Shown in pieces: positions 22,553 through 34,690 of a stretch of DNA of 64,000 nt. This stretch comes from Trichobilharzia szidati. Lineage: Eukaryota > Platyhelminthes > Trematoda > Strigeidida > Schistosomatidae. The translations under genes were made by a program, and so were the position numbers. The DNA lies in assembly GCA_944472155.2 (NCBI GenBank), contig OX235273.1, positions 32,771,204-32,835,203 of the forward strand. The letters are read 5' to 3'. A model generated the notes under the pieces. It was not told the origin of the DNA, searched no databases, and saw only the letters and a list, made by a program, of their open reading frames with translations. The number at the start of each line of letters is the position of its first letter. Position 1 is the stretch's first letter.

Positions 22553-22985
22553 CAACATGTCTTGGTTGAATTCACCAACGATTAATAAGCTTGTCTACTC
22601 GCTGAGGTGTGAGAAGACGAATATTGTCTATGTCTGTCACTTGCTAGATTTATAAAAAGTGCCATCAAATGACACAAGAACATTTCTCAGAATGACTGGA
22701 AAGAGCGAGTTCCTGATAGTCACTTGCCACATGAGATAGTACTCTCGTTCCTGAGAGGGTGTCAGCTCCACGTTTCACTCACAGAAGATGTGACAATTCC
22801 ACGGAGAGGAGTCACACACCTCCGACAACCCAATCATCACAACACACACTCCAAACAACATCGACTGAAGCTAAGAGCAACAACCAGACATTTCACCTTG
22901 ATGAGCGCTCGTTCGTGAGCAATCAACTGGTTTCGCACATGTGTGATCTCTATTTTTCTGAATTTTTTTATGATCATCATATTAT
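22553..22985 (+). repeat. Array monomer h, truncated right end of array
   Basis: Anchor at 22723. Core similarity ends at about 22945, after which the sequence becomes T-rich and unrelated. This is the last recognisable monomer. Confidence 0.68.
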
Positions 22986-24504
22986 TTTATGGTGATCATT
23001 TCTATGTAAAGGTTGCATTCCTTACAAAATCTGTTAGTTTTTCCTTGGTTTTTTGCTGATATCTTTTTTTTTGTGTTTTTGTTTATTGTTTGTTGTTTCT
23101 TTTGCATGTTCTCACTTTTTCTCCTTTACTGTTTGTTATTTATGATTCATTTTGTCTTTGACTGAAATGATTCTGGTATTTGTTTACAAATTTTATTTAT
23201 ATTTTGAAAATTTTTAATGAAATTTTGACGATAAGTTTTAATTAATAAGTCCTCTTTGTTTTCACAGATGTCAATTTTTGATGTTTTATTCATAGGATCA
23301 TTTGAATCATCAGACATGCTGTTTACTTACGTTTTTCTTGAAGATGTGTGATAAAAATTATTGAAAGCTTCGTTACATTCAATTATTTTTTTGATGGAAT
23401 TATTTGAATGTATTTCTAGAGTTGCATTTTACTCGTGATATCCAGATATTTTTACTCATAAAAGGGATAACCTTTGGAATCCCTTACCGTTGTTTTTTAT
23501 TATTTTTTCATGAGTAGCGTTGACTAAGCAGCTATTAGGGATATGCTGTATTTTCTGTGATTTCACGTTATGCTCTGGGGGATGACTGCAGAAGAATGTA
23601 TGGTAGAAATCTACTTGGGAATCATAAATAACCTAGGATAATTTTTTAAGTAAGTGGACAAAATATCTAGTTCTATTTCAGTGTAATGACGCAAACCATT
23701 TCACACCGGGCATTTTGAATTATTATCTTGGTCCATTGAATGGAAATAAAGCTCTCATAATTCCTTATCGAATTCATTTTGATGAATCAAAGATAAACGA
23801 AGAATGGATCATAATACACATGGGTGGAGGTTCTTGAATAGCACCTCTAAGCCAATCAGATTATATTGATAAACGTTTACTAATTCAATTAATTAACAAG
23901 TAATTTCTAGACCAGACATTTCAGATGGATCCAACTGAATAGATTCAGATACAATAGACAAAAATATTAAACGAAAGGAACACAAATATATTAACACATT
24001 CATCTATCTGGTTTCAAATCCCCGTACAATTATGGCTCACATGAAGTAGACAAACAAGTTGTTTTAATCTATCCAACACTGAATATGATAAATTTTTCAT
24101 ATCACTGAGTCACGAATTTGCTGTTATAGGTTTTGAACCAGCTGAAGAGATGCTGTCAAGAAGATTTGATTTTTTCGATTCAATCATGAACGCAAATCCT
24201 CTAGTCAGAGGAATCGGCAACTAAGATGTTGTTTCTTTCTTCAATGAGACCTCACCGAATGAAGAATACCACACATTTCTATATGATTAAAACCAATACA
24301 GTAATGCAGATGTTTGCATACCGATTTGGACCTTTTTCAAAAGCACGTTTTTTCTTTCTTTTCATCCAGTGGCGAAAACAAAACAGAGAATCGACTAGTA
24401 CCATGCATTCAGCAAATATGCATAGATGTCATTTTCAAGCCACATAGTTCAAATCCTCATTTACATTCTGCAGTTTATGCAGGGGTTTCTCGCACCAGTT
24501 GGGG
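22986..24504. other. Unassigned DNA, T-rich at left
   Basis: 23030-23130 is strongly T-rich. A short stretch at 23645-23670 resembles the monomer joint at 22340. At 24350-24371 there is a pyrimidine-rich tract ending in CAG, followed by a frame open for about 51 codons, but no donor or partner exon was found. No gene called. Confidence 0.4.
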
Positions 24505-24885
24505 TACTTTCTCCGTTTTCATTTGAATTTATCTCTACTCTGCCTCTTCTAACAACTCTCTGGGTTTTACTTGCAAATCTTTGATGTTGTACGGCAAAAC
24601 TCATAATTAGTCCGTGAAGTCCAAATCTTATCAAGTGTTCTTGTAGGCCCGAAGTATCCCTGTCTTCACATCTAAGGCATCACTGAGTCTGTTATTTTGA
24701 ATCAAGCATCCTGTGGCGTCATCATATAGTTGTTGGATGAGGTGCTTCAGTGCACTCCATAGTGTTGAGACGGTTTTCAAATAACCTTACGGTCAGCACC
24801 GTCGAAGACATTTTCATAGTCAGTGTAGTTCAGATAGATGTCTAACCGCTATTCTATAATGTCCGTCTTTTTTATTAAATTTGAC
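24505..24885 (-). mobile_element. RTE remnant (reverse transcriptase region)
   Basis: On the minus strand this aligns with about 12650-13090 of the RTE. It covers the region after the active site, a shortened central part, and the segment encoding the equivalent of DFEKAFDSVD (24785-24830). Many indels; no open frame. Confidence 0.68.
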
Positions 24886-26812
24886 TGACATAAACTTTGA
24901 TCTACGATTCACTCTATCCCATAATTCCTCGGTTTGAAAGCGTAAAGGCAATAAATGAGCTTCTGATGGAATAAGCCATCTACACAGGCGTTAAACCACG
25001 CATAGTCAATTTCATGTGTTTATCTTGGACACCTGTCCAAGTTTTTCTACAAACTCGAATTCCCTGCTTCAGATTAGCAAATACTCTGTAGACTTCTAAG
25101 CGAAAACCTCATATAAATTCGACGATTCATAATTTAGTATCAAAAACGAGGAAATTCATCACTAATTTTTACGTCAATATGGCAACCAACTATAGCACTT
25201 CAATAAGTATCGTTGTCAGGACTATCTATAAAACTCACCCTAAACTTAACTTTATAAGATATTTCTTACATTCGTGAAATTCGGTTGGCGGTCCAGTTGT
25301 CATGCTTTTCAAAGTGATCTGAAATCATTCGATCTTGTAGACCTTTTTGACAAGTAAGCAATATCTGATTACATAAAGCAAATAAATAACTTTGCGAGGA
25401 ATTTTCCATGATTTCAATCATATTTCAACTCACCTAGAATAACTAAAATTTGAAAATTGCAGAAATAAATTATTTTCATCGAAGCTTGTTTTTGATACTG
25501 CATAATCTCACATATTTATGCCGAAATACGGCTTCTTGAAGTGATGCTTTAAAATCCCTTTCGAACCGTTGATTCAGTGATGAATTCCCTTGCTTTACAC
25601 AATGCAATCATGAGGGTGTAATGTGCCAATTGTTCTCAGCACGCCTCATATAAAAGCTTTGAAGACTATTGGTCCAAAATGGTGTTCTAACCTCGAGACT
25701 GGATTGTTATCATGGGTATACAGCTGTAGGAATCAACACAACTTGAATGTATGGCTTGCTTGAAATTCACTAGACAAACTGGCCAATGCTTTAAAAATTA
25801 GACGTGAGTAGTACAACACATTAAGAAGTAGCCTAATGATTGGCATATACACTGAAGCCACTACAACTGAAGCAGGCTAAATGTAATATAGTAGATATCG
25901 CCGGGAAGGTCAATAATGTGACAAAGATTCATTTGGAATTCACTTTGCGTTTCACCAACGTCTTCCTTTCACAAAACACCATTATCGTTGTCTGTGAACC
26001 TGCAGTATATAATGACATTAGAACATAGAGTGACTGTATGGTGAATGTACAGTTTCAGACTAACAACAACATTTTTACTCAGGTTGAAGTCGTGCAAATA
26101 GGCTCCGTTATTATCAATCTTCCAACCAATACGTTTATAAAAACCATTCAGTGATAAATGCAATCAACAGAAACGGTTCTACTGTACCTACGAAATATGC
26201 GGTGTGCATACTAGTAATCAGAAGTCAAATTTATCGGGTTTAAGTTGACTTTTAAAGTAGCTGCGTTTCGATGACTGTGAAAGTGTCTTTAGGATTCATT
26301 TACTGTAGAAAAACGAGATGATGGAAAATAAGTCGGCTTAAATAATTCTGGTTATAAAATGAGAACTTCTAAATTACCAAAACAGAGGAAAATAGTAGAG
26401 CAAACTATGACTCACGCAGCTGAACTAAATCAAGGAAAAATAACAGATATACAGGTAAACAAAAATTATTGACTCTTTATATCATTATTACTATGGATAC
26501 TTTAATCTCCACTAAAAAATTATTAGATCAGCATATCCTACATTGCAGAAGTTCCGTATATGCTAGCTGGAAAATAAAATACTGGAGTAGAGGTAATCTA
26601 AGGATTCAAACGTTTTCATGTGACTGGAATTATAACGAATGGAAAAAAATGTATTGGATTATTCTAGCCGTATAAGGTTTGCAAGCTTTCTGATATTACT
26701 GATATCATAACTCATTCTTCGTATAAACTATTAAATGTTTGCAACTGGATTCAGTCCATTGACTGGATTTCATTGGGCGCTGTGTAACAATCTTCAGATC
26801 AGTATTTCACTT
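24886..26812. other. Unassigned DNA
   Basis: No recognisable element. Very short stretches bounded by splice-like signals on the minus strand (for example nine bases at about 25430 and at about 26416) are at the frequency expected by chance and are not annotated. Confidence 0.4.
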
Positions 26813-27055
26813 CCATTATGGGTAAATTTTTATTTTGATAGAGTCTCACAGTGTTATACAGTAATATTTACTGATGACGTTTCGAGCACAATTTATTGCT
26901 CATAATCATATCATATCACCTTGATATGATTATGAGCAATAAATTGTGCTCGAAACGTCATCAGTAAATATTACTGTATAACACTGTGAGACTATCAAAA
27001 TAAAAATTTACCCATAATGGAATTACATTCTACCACAGTGCCCAAGTTTTATTCT
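26813..27055 (+). repeat. PLE 3' end arranged as a near-perfect hairpin
   Basis: 26813-27020 is a palindrome with arms of about 100 bp and a loop of only about a dozen bases; the arms differ by a 2-nt indel. The right arm plus 27021-27055 matches the 3' end of the PLE at 15174-15977. It contains GAGCA...TGCTC, able to pair as a 5-bp stem, followed immediately by GAAACGTC. No coding part remains, so only the inverted termini were left or inserted. Confidence 0.72.
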
Positions 27056-30000
27056 TATATCAGTATTTCACTTTCCTACATGATTTATCCATTCAAATAC
27101 GGGTGATTAATTAAACAGTGTTGTTGCGCCATTCTTCGACATAGATCCATGAAACAATCTATTTCAAGAGAAAATCAGAAGAATATTGAAGCCCAATATG
27201 TATAGAGTGGGCAAAAATTTTTAACGGAATGGTACAAAATTTGAAAACATTAAAAACACGTGCTGAACGACTAAAATTAAAAAACGGCCTCTGTAAAAAT
27301 AAATATTACAAATTCGGAATATAAATATAAATTAAAATTTATTTAGCTTGAATCCTACCATGCTCCTTACTCATTTTTTCTAAAAATTAAGAGTATTTAC
27401 ACAAAAATACCAAAGAGAAGTCTAAACTAACCCATGTCTTTTGTGCGGTAATAAGGGGTATATAGCATTCGAATAGCCTGAGTATTTTAATGTGTATTGA
27501 GAAGAATGCAAAGCAACTTTTGACTACTGATTTATTTAGTGTGTGACTAGAATGACAAGGAATCATGACAGAAGGTATGGCTGGCGTGCAGACAATTAAA
27601 TTCAGATTAAGATGAAGAAAATGTCAATTATGTTTAGTTTCCTTTGACACTCTTCAACCTTCTTTTTCGCAGTGACGGTTAGAATATGTACACAAAGTTT
27701 TCTTGCTAAAAATGATGTCGCACTGACGCAACTAATTCAAACAACAGAGTAATGGCGCGACTAATTGTGCGCAGCTTTTCCTAAAATTACATGATGATTG
27801 TCAGTTGATGTTTGTGAAAAAACCAGTTTTTAAGACACCTAGTTCAAATAAAATTTGTTAAATTCAACTTCTCGGCATACGTCAGAAGAAGTAGATACTT
27901 ATTCATCATTTCTGTAACACTGACAGTAACACATTGAAACATTCGATCAATATCAGTGTATAATAAACATTCCTATGGTGAAATTTAGGACAGCACATCA
28001 AGGATACAGTGTTGTTTTCAATTAGATCTCATCGGGCTTAACTCATAACTTTACAAAGATATTAAAATTTACACTATTTACGGTGTTTTGTCAAGAGGAT
28101 AATAAGATTGTGCTCATAGATTGTGCATTTATTCGTAGTGAAACTAATAATATTACTGATTCTTTCAGTAATAAAGATGAAAATGTGGAGCGATTTGTGA
28201 TGGGAATGGTAATGAAAACCACATCACTGAACAACCAAATGTTCAGGCAGAAGTTGTCAAGAAAGGCTAGGAAGAACAAATTGACCTTTTAAGTAGTGCT
28301 GGATTGTATGGGAAGTAAATAAACTATGTTTTAATGAAGATGTGATAAGATTAAGGGATGATAAGATAGAGGGTGGAAAATAAAAGTAAGGGATGGTGCT
28401 GACATCCTCAATTGATTTGGTCATACTAGACCAAGGGAGTGACAATTCTTTATGAACTTCACTTGCATTCATAGTTGAGGCTTAATAGTTCGCATGACTA
28501 GCGCCTCAACCATGTGCATTAGAGAAATACGACATCTACTGGAAATATTTGGTGGGATACCATGAATCGCCTTGAATGCTTTCGTTTTCTTCATTAAATG
28601 ACCAGTATCAAAACGGAGCTACAGATGGCCTTTGTCTATCCTTCGCCCAACCATAATGGGAGATGTTGGCTAAGCCGTCTAGTAGTAGGCCCAAAATAGC
28701 TGCCACCGCAGGTTCACCTAGACTGACAAATACACATACATGTGGTAAAACTATCTTGCCTATTCTTCGTTTGAGTTTCAGTCAGTGATCTGTTAGAAAA
28801 TGACAAACATAGATTTGCTGAGTAAAACATTCTTCTTATACTCCTGAAAATTTTTTTGAATTAATTCGCGCTCTTCACTTAAACATGAAATTTTAACTTG
28901 AATTTGTTTGCATCCTATCATAACCTTCGTTTGTCTCACTAATATTTGCATTTGTTTCATTACGAATCTACTGTGGTATCACTTCTCCGTGAAGGATTCA
29001 ACAATATATATTCAGATTATTTTTGAATGTGATCATCCTCACATATCCTTGTAAGTCACTTGCAACATTTCTTATATATTTAATTTGCACTTAACTAACG
29101 AACTGTGTATTGCACCGCATATATACTTTTATATTCACGCTTCTTCCATGTGACTCATCTCACCTACTTAGTAAGATGTCCAGAAAATGCAGTCTGTCAT
29201 CCTGCTCCTCTTCACAAGTAAAATTAATCGAATGGTGCATGTTATTGAAATAAAGATAAATGTATCACCAAAATAAAGTTAATACATATCAAACTCATTG
29301 ATGTTGTCCTTCAGTCTCCCATATTCAAGTTTTGCAGGGAAGAATTCAGCTAAGAATAGGCCTAATGATGAACCTATATCAATATCACTATCAGAATTAA
29401 TCTTCATTTTTTGGGAAGGTAATTGAAAGATGGTTGAAATTCTTAATGAAACAGTAATGAATGAAAATCGAAATTGCTTGCATTATGTATCGAGTTCTGC
29501 CTAATTCCGTTTATCTTCAGGCATGGAAAATGCTCAGATACAAGTCGTCTTACTGTCTTTTCACAAAGACTTCACAAACTGGTGGAGAGATGGAGAAGTC
29601 ATTGGCAACAGATAGTGCCAGTTAACCATATAGACTCGCTGAGCTTATCTTTTGTGAAAGACCAATCATAAGCAAAGCGATTTCCGCCAAACGCGGTACT
29701 TTAATGACCTTTTAGGGTAGATAACTGGAACATTTTAGGGGACAATACAAGGAGTGATTCGAAAGGTTTGCAATAACAATAAATTCTCCCAACATCCATT
29801 ATACACTTTATGTGATAGTGGCATTCGCTTTTCAAATGAGACATAAGTAATAAAAGTCTTTAATTTAAAGTGCCGTCTAACAGGTGGACAACATTGTTTA
29901 ACTCCAGAGGCGTCTGTGTATGGTGGCCAGAGCATTTTGACTGGGTCTCGTAAGATGCCAGATAGTAATTCACAATCCAAAACGGTCCCTTTTTACTGAT

Positions 30001-30109
30001 ATTATAAACTGTTTGCCTCAGCTAATGTAAAGACAGGCCACCCGTCTTGTGAAATTCATAGTGAGATTGGCATGACTAACATTGTATATATAGTTCTGGG
30101 TTCATAATC
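27056..30109. other. Unassigned DNA with weak coding-like frames
   Basis: No repeat match. A 69-codon frame at 28083-28292 has a plausible composition (acidic middle, basic end) but no recognisable motif. At 29520 a good acceptor-like tract precedes frames open for 34-50 codons with no donor. Neither is supported enough to call. Confidence 0.35.
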
Positions 30110-31160
30110 CGTCTTAGATTAAGCGATGTTGAGAGGAGACAATTTCCAAAAACCAAGCAGCTTAATTGATGGAATTTTCACCCTCTGAAAGATTCTAGAA
30201 CGAATGCCTACTTACCGGAGTTTAACACTTGTCATATATTTGGACCTGAAGGAGTCATTTGTCTGTTTCGACTCACTGGTGTTATAGCAATTTCTGATAG
30301 TGAAGGGAGTATATCGAACCTATCAAGAGACTCTACTTGAATTCACACAGCCGTATTAAAGTCTACAGAGAATGGTCATTCGAAGTGATACAACCAGTGT
30401 AATAAACTAGGTATACCTATTATCGCCACTTTGTGTTCACTTCAGCATAAATTCACTAATGAAATCGACCATAAGTTACTTTAAAGATTCAGAATCTAAC
30501 TCTTTATCAGGCAACACTCTTGTCGACTTAGACTACACAAATGATATTAAACTTTTATGTGAAAGTGATCAGTAAATTAGAGTCTTCTAAACACTGAGCA
30601 GAAATCTCGGTATTTCTGGCTTGTGACTTGCTGCTCACTTACGTAAGATGATACTACAGGACTGCTCTGTACCGGTACCTGTTTCAAATTTAGGGAGCGA
30701 AATCATCATTTCAAAGGATTGGTTGCTGGCGGAATCTTAGCACGGATAGAAGGTTCGTCAACTCGCGACATCTTTGGTGTAGAAATATTAGCAGGCTATC
30801 GATCGAAGAACGTGTGTGCTACACAGTAGTTAACTCTGCCATTATTTATTGCTGTGAGACTCAGCCACTGAGACTGAAATATGTGTCGAGACTAGGTATT
30901 TCGAAGTACAAATGGCTGTATTCTATAACCTGTGTTGAATGGTATAATATGGCGAGTAGCACTAAATTCAGGTGAGCAGTGTTATATGAGGAGTTATGTC
31001 TATCAATGAAGTTGTGAAACTGAGGTTATTCAGTTGCCTAGAACACGCGTTCACCATAACAAGCAATCGTCTTATTTGTCCATCCATATCAAATGACACA
31101 GCGTTACGCTTATCCATTTCATCCACACATTCACGTTCATAATATTTCCTTTGAATTTTT
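30110..31160 (+). mobile_element. Second-lineage non-LTR retrotransposon, RT remnant
   Basis: Plus-strand reverse transcriptase fragments in order: LVIYLDLKESF at about 30230 (motif A, with a D-L-K-x-x-F pattern unlike the RTE), LDYTNDIKLLCE at about 30540 (Y-A-D-D block changed to Y-T-N-D), and NSAIIYCCETQPLRL at about 30830 (C-terminal domain normally reading like YGCETW). Frames shift repeatedly and stops are frequent. The CETWPLR-type tail distinguishes it from the RTE, which reads GSETW. The clade is not certain from these fragments (CR1- or Jockey-group possible). Confidence 0.7.
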
Positions 31161-33664
31161 AACTCTATCTTGGTGTGCTATTCAAAGTGTAGCAAATTGA
31201 ACTGCTGCAATTTTATGTAAAGGTTCAAAATTAAAAAAACTCAGTAACATATAACAAATTTGGGATTCAAACGAATTTAAATATGGCACATACCCTTTTC
31301 ATCTGAAGAGTGGCCTGTATGAAAACACAGATTTAAAACAGGAATTAAGATAAAAATATGCGAACAATAAATTTAACCGAAAGTTGTCGTTAGCTGCCAC
31401 TATAGTTAACAAACTCATTCTTCCGCTGCCACTTCCTATAATCATATCTGAATAAAGATCGCCTTGACTATCTCAAAAGGGGACACCAAATGAGCGGTTA
31501 GTTATCCCTCATTCAAATAAAGGCAGCCAGCGTTTTGTGATGATTAAATCAAAATTAGTTACTCATTAGTTATTGGGTTATGTTACTCAGCATGGCAATT
31601 ATGAGCCGTTTCGTTTCAGTTCTGCTGTTACTCAGGTTTATCTATAATCATCACTCATCATACAAATACAAGGTGTGGCTTGTTGTGTTAGCATTCAGCC
31701 ACGTGGTCATGGGTCCCAGTCACGTTTCACCTGCGAAACTGAATGAAATCACCAGGGCTTAAGTAGTATGGTTAACTCAATGCCTGTTACGTGAGGAATC
31801 TATCCCGCGTTGCTGATTCTTATCATTGCTGTCAGTCTTCAAATGCAAAGCCAACACATGTTCTTCACCAGTGCAATACATTTCGACTGATGAGATATTT
31901 ACTTGGCTTTCATATGTTATCACCTTAGTATATATTCGGTAGCTTTATGATATCAGATTCTTTTAGGTGAGTATATATTTTGCAGCGATTTTCAGCAAAT
32001 TAGCGCTACAATGATCTGGTTTTAACATGATATTAGTCAGAGGCATAAAACAGTGGGATGCATGTGTTGTGGTCTTCATAGAGAAAAAAACATAATGCTA
32101 GACAGGAAAATTTTCAAAAATAAATGTAAGAATTGTCTTGTATCTGTTCCTCTTAAATTCCAGAACGCTGTTATGAATTATAATATGCAATATATGAAAG
32201 GCATTATACAAATAATAAATGAATGAGTGAAGTTGTGCCTTATAATGAAGCATATAAGTGACATGGATACGGTAAAACTGCAATGTTGCTTAACATTAGA
32301 CCATCCATGTTTCAGATTAACTGCTTTAGTTCCATTTAACTGCTTGCTTTCTGAAGACAAACTACTCTATTTTGCGAGTGATTTATTGAAGGTTCTCTGT
32401 GACATTTTCTTAGTAAATAGGACAGTTTGACAGCAATAAGAATTGTGGCTCGCAATCTAATGGTCGACCGAAAGGTCATCTTAATGTAAATATGCACCTA
32501 TTTTGTCTTAGTCTTCAAATTTGGATTCATATGTTGCTTTCACTTCTTCAGCTTCGCCGAACACTACATAATAACTTCAATTGAACTTTTGTAGGAACAA
32601 AGAAAATTGTATTTACTTTATTGAAGTGTGAAACACACTCATATATTATATGTGAATAGGCAGAATAAGGAGAAATTCTGCTTTAAATTTTGACTGCTAG
32701 ATATTAATTGAAAATTTAGACATACCCCTTGCTGGTGAATAAATCGAAAACACTAGGTCACCTCACTCTAACTTATGGTTGTATATTGTTGTGGATTATT
32801 AATGGAGACATTAACGGTGAAGCAAAGCACACCAGAAATTAATATATTGGTTTCTTCAACAAAGTGTCTCTCAGCTTCTGCCATCAAGACTTTGATTCCA
32901 TACTTTACTGACACATGCTCGAGTCGCTCTGATGGCTGGCTTAGTTGCCATAAAATAACAAGAAATACGGGCACGAATATACTGATGGAAAAATGCATCT
33001 GTTCTTTTCGTTTTCTTGTTATTTATATTCTGGAGTGTCTTGTAATTCCTGAAACTATATGTGTTTTCCAAGAATCCTAGATCGGTTCTTTCTGCGCATT
33101 TCAGCATATGTGATCGAATGCATGTCTGATCCCTGCTGATTCGGACTCCTATCTGTAACTTATAATTTTATGTTAACATATAATGGGTAAATATTCTTTT
33201 TGGTGTGCAGGAAGCTATTTGTGGTTATTAATACAAAGGATCAAGAGAGAACCCTTATATTGCAATAATCCTTTGAATAAACTGGTTGAAACGTGTGCTT
33301 TTAATGAAATATTACTCATGTTATTTCAATCAAGTATTGAATAGTTTTACATGAAATAAATTCGTAGTGTACTGACCTAGGGTAATAATTAGATAGTATT
33401 GGTTAGTAACTCTGAAGTCATAATTATTAGGAATACCATAATTAAAGTGTTGACAACTCACTGGCATCATTGACTGGAAGAAAAGAGAATTTTGAAATAT
33501 TCCTACGCTGTTAGTTTCAAGTTCTTAAATGTACACGAAAAGTCACATCAATTTTTATTCTTCTGAGTTACAGTTAAAATTATGTTTATTTAAAATTACA
33601 CAATACACTTTTCACGAATCTGATGAGTACTGGTCGATTTTGTTTACAATTTTCTCCCTTTTAG
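31161..33664. other. Unassigned DNA
   Basis: No repeat identified. On the minus strand 32768-32998 a 76-codon frame starts with a signal-peptide-like segment (MHFSISIFVPVFLVILW) and contains a GTAAAG donor-like site after about 30 codons. The opposite strand is also open over 101 codons, so evidence for coding is weak. Confidence 0.35.
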
Positions 33665-33748
33665 ACTGAAGTGAACGTAGAAGTCTTAATGGAATCACCA
33701 GTATATATCAACCAATTTCCTCACGGACTCCACACGGAAATACTAACG
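33665..33748 (+). CDS. Candidate internal exon, 84 nt, unknown gene
   Basis: Bounded on the left by a strong pyrimidine tract ending in TTTTAG (33650-33664) and on the right by the donor GTAAGC (33749-33754). The exon is exactly 28 codons, phase 0 at both ends, and only this frame is open; the encoded stretch begins TEVNVEVLMESP. I do not recognise the protein. No partner exon could be assigned with confidence. Small symmetric exons are typical of schistosome micro-exon genes, but that link is only inference. Coordinates are of the exon only. Confidence 0.35.
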
Positions 33749-34594
33749 GTAAGCTCAACAATTTCTTATGTGGTGTCTTTGACTGTTGATAACCTGATTG
33801 AAGTGTACTACACAAAGGACAGCTGCTTCGCTCGTTTGGGGCCAAGCCAGTTATGTACTCCGTCTGACTAAGCTCAGAAAGTAGGAGTAGTTAAAACCAC
33901 CCAAACTCTGGATAGCTACATGGAAAAACTGGTGATACATTGAACTGAATTCTGTGGTGAAATTCCACCAACATATGTGTGACTTGCAAACTGAGTTAAT
34001 TTTGAAATTAAGAAAATTGCGGTATGCCTTATAGGAAAATAATATTTGTTGAAAGCAGCCACGAACTAATTTATTAATCATTTTTGTACGATTAGCAGGA
34101 TTGTTCCAAATTTCACTCCTTCTCAAAGTCAAGTAAAGAATCTATTCAGGAATGAAAAGTAATTAAAACAAGTGCCCAAAAAGCCAGAATGCATCTCTGA
34201 TGCTTCATTGAGCTTTTGAATTACCTAACATAAACTGAAAAATTAGGACCTCTTTAACATTCAAAATTACCACAGTTGACACACAAGAAAGTAACAGCAG
34301 AAGCTACATAGATCTGTCAGAAGCCTCTCTTCTATTTAAGCTCGTTGGTACAGTATCAGCTGCACTTCCATAAATCTAGTCTTCACCAACCTCAATAGCC
34401 CTATAAAGAAACCATGGTGGTGATTAATTACAACAAATAAATGCATTGTTTCTGTTTGCACCTTGTAATTTTACATGGCAATTGAATGTATTATGAGTTA
34501 GATTTCATATGATACATACGATTATGAGAGTTGTCTCAGTGTTTTAATGCTGGTGGATACGGAAAGACTAATAAAACAATTATCTACAAAAAAC
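33749..34594. other. Unassigned DNA
   Basis: A 93-codon minus-strand frame (33851-34132) has no recognisable motif and no clear splice borders. Nothing else is supported. Confidence 0.35.
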
Positions 34595-34690
34595 ACTGTG
34601 TGATTCATCAAAATAAAATCATATCCATAATGGAGTTATACTCCACCAGAGTGCCCAAGTTTTATACTTATGTCAGTAAAGTCACACTTG
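34595..34690 (+). repeat. PLE 3'-end fragment
   Basis: Matches 26980-27055 in the same orientation, including ATCAAAATAAAA, CCATAATGGA and AGTGCCCAAGTTTTAT. Only the terminal part of the element is present. Confidence 0.6.
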
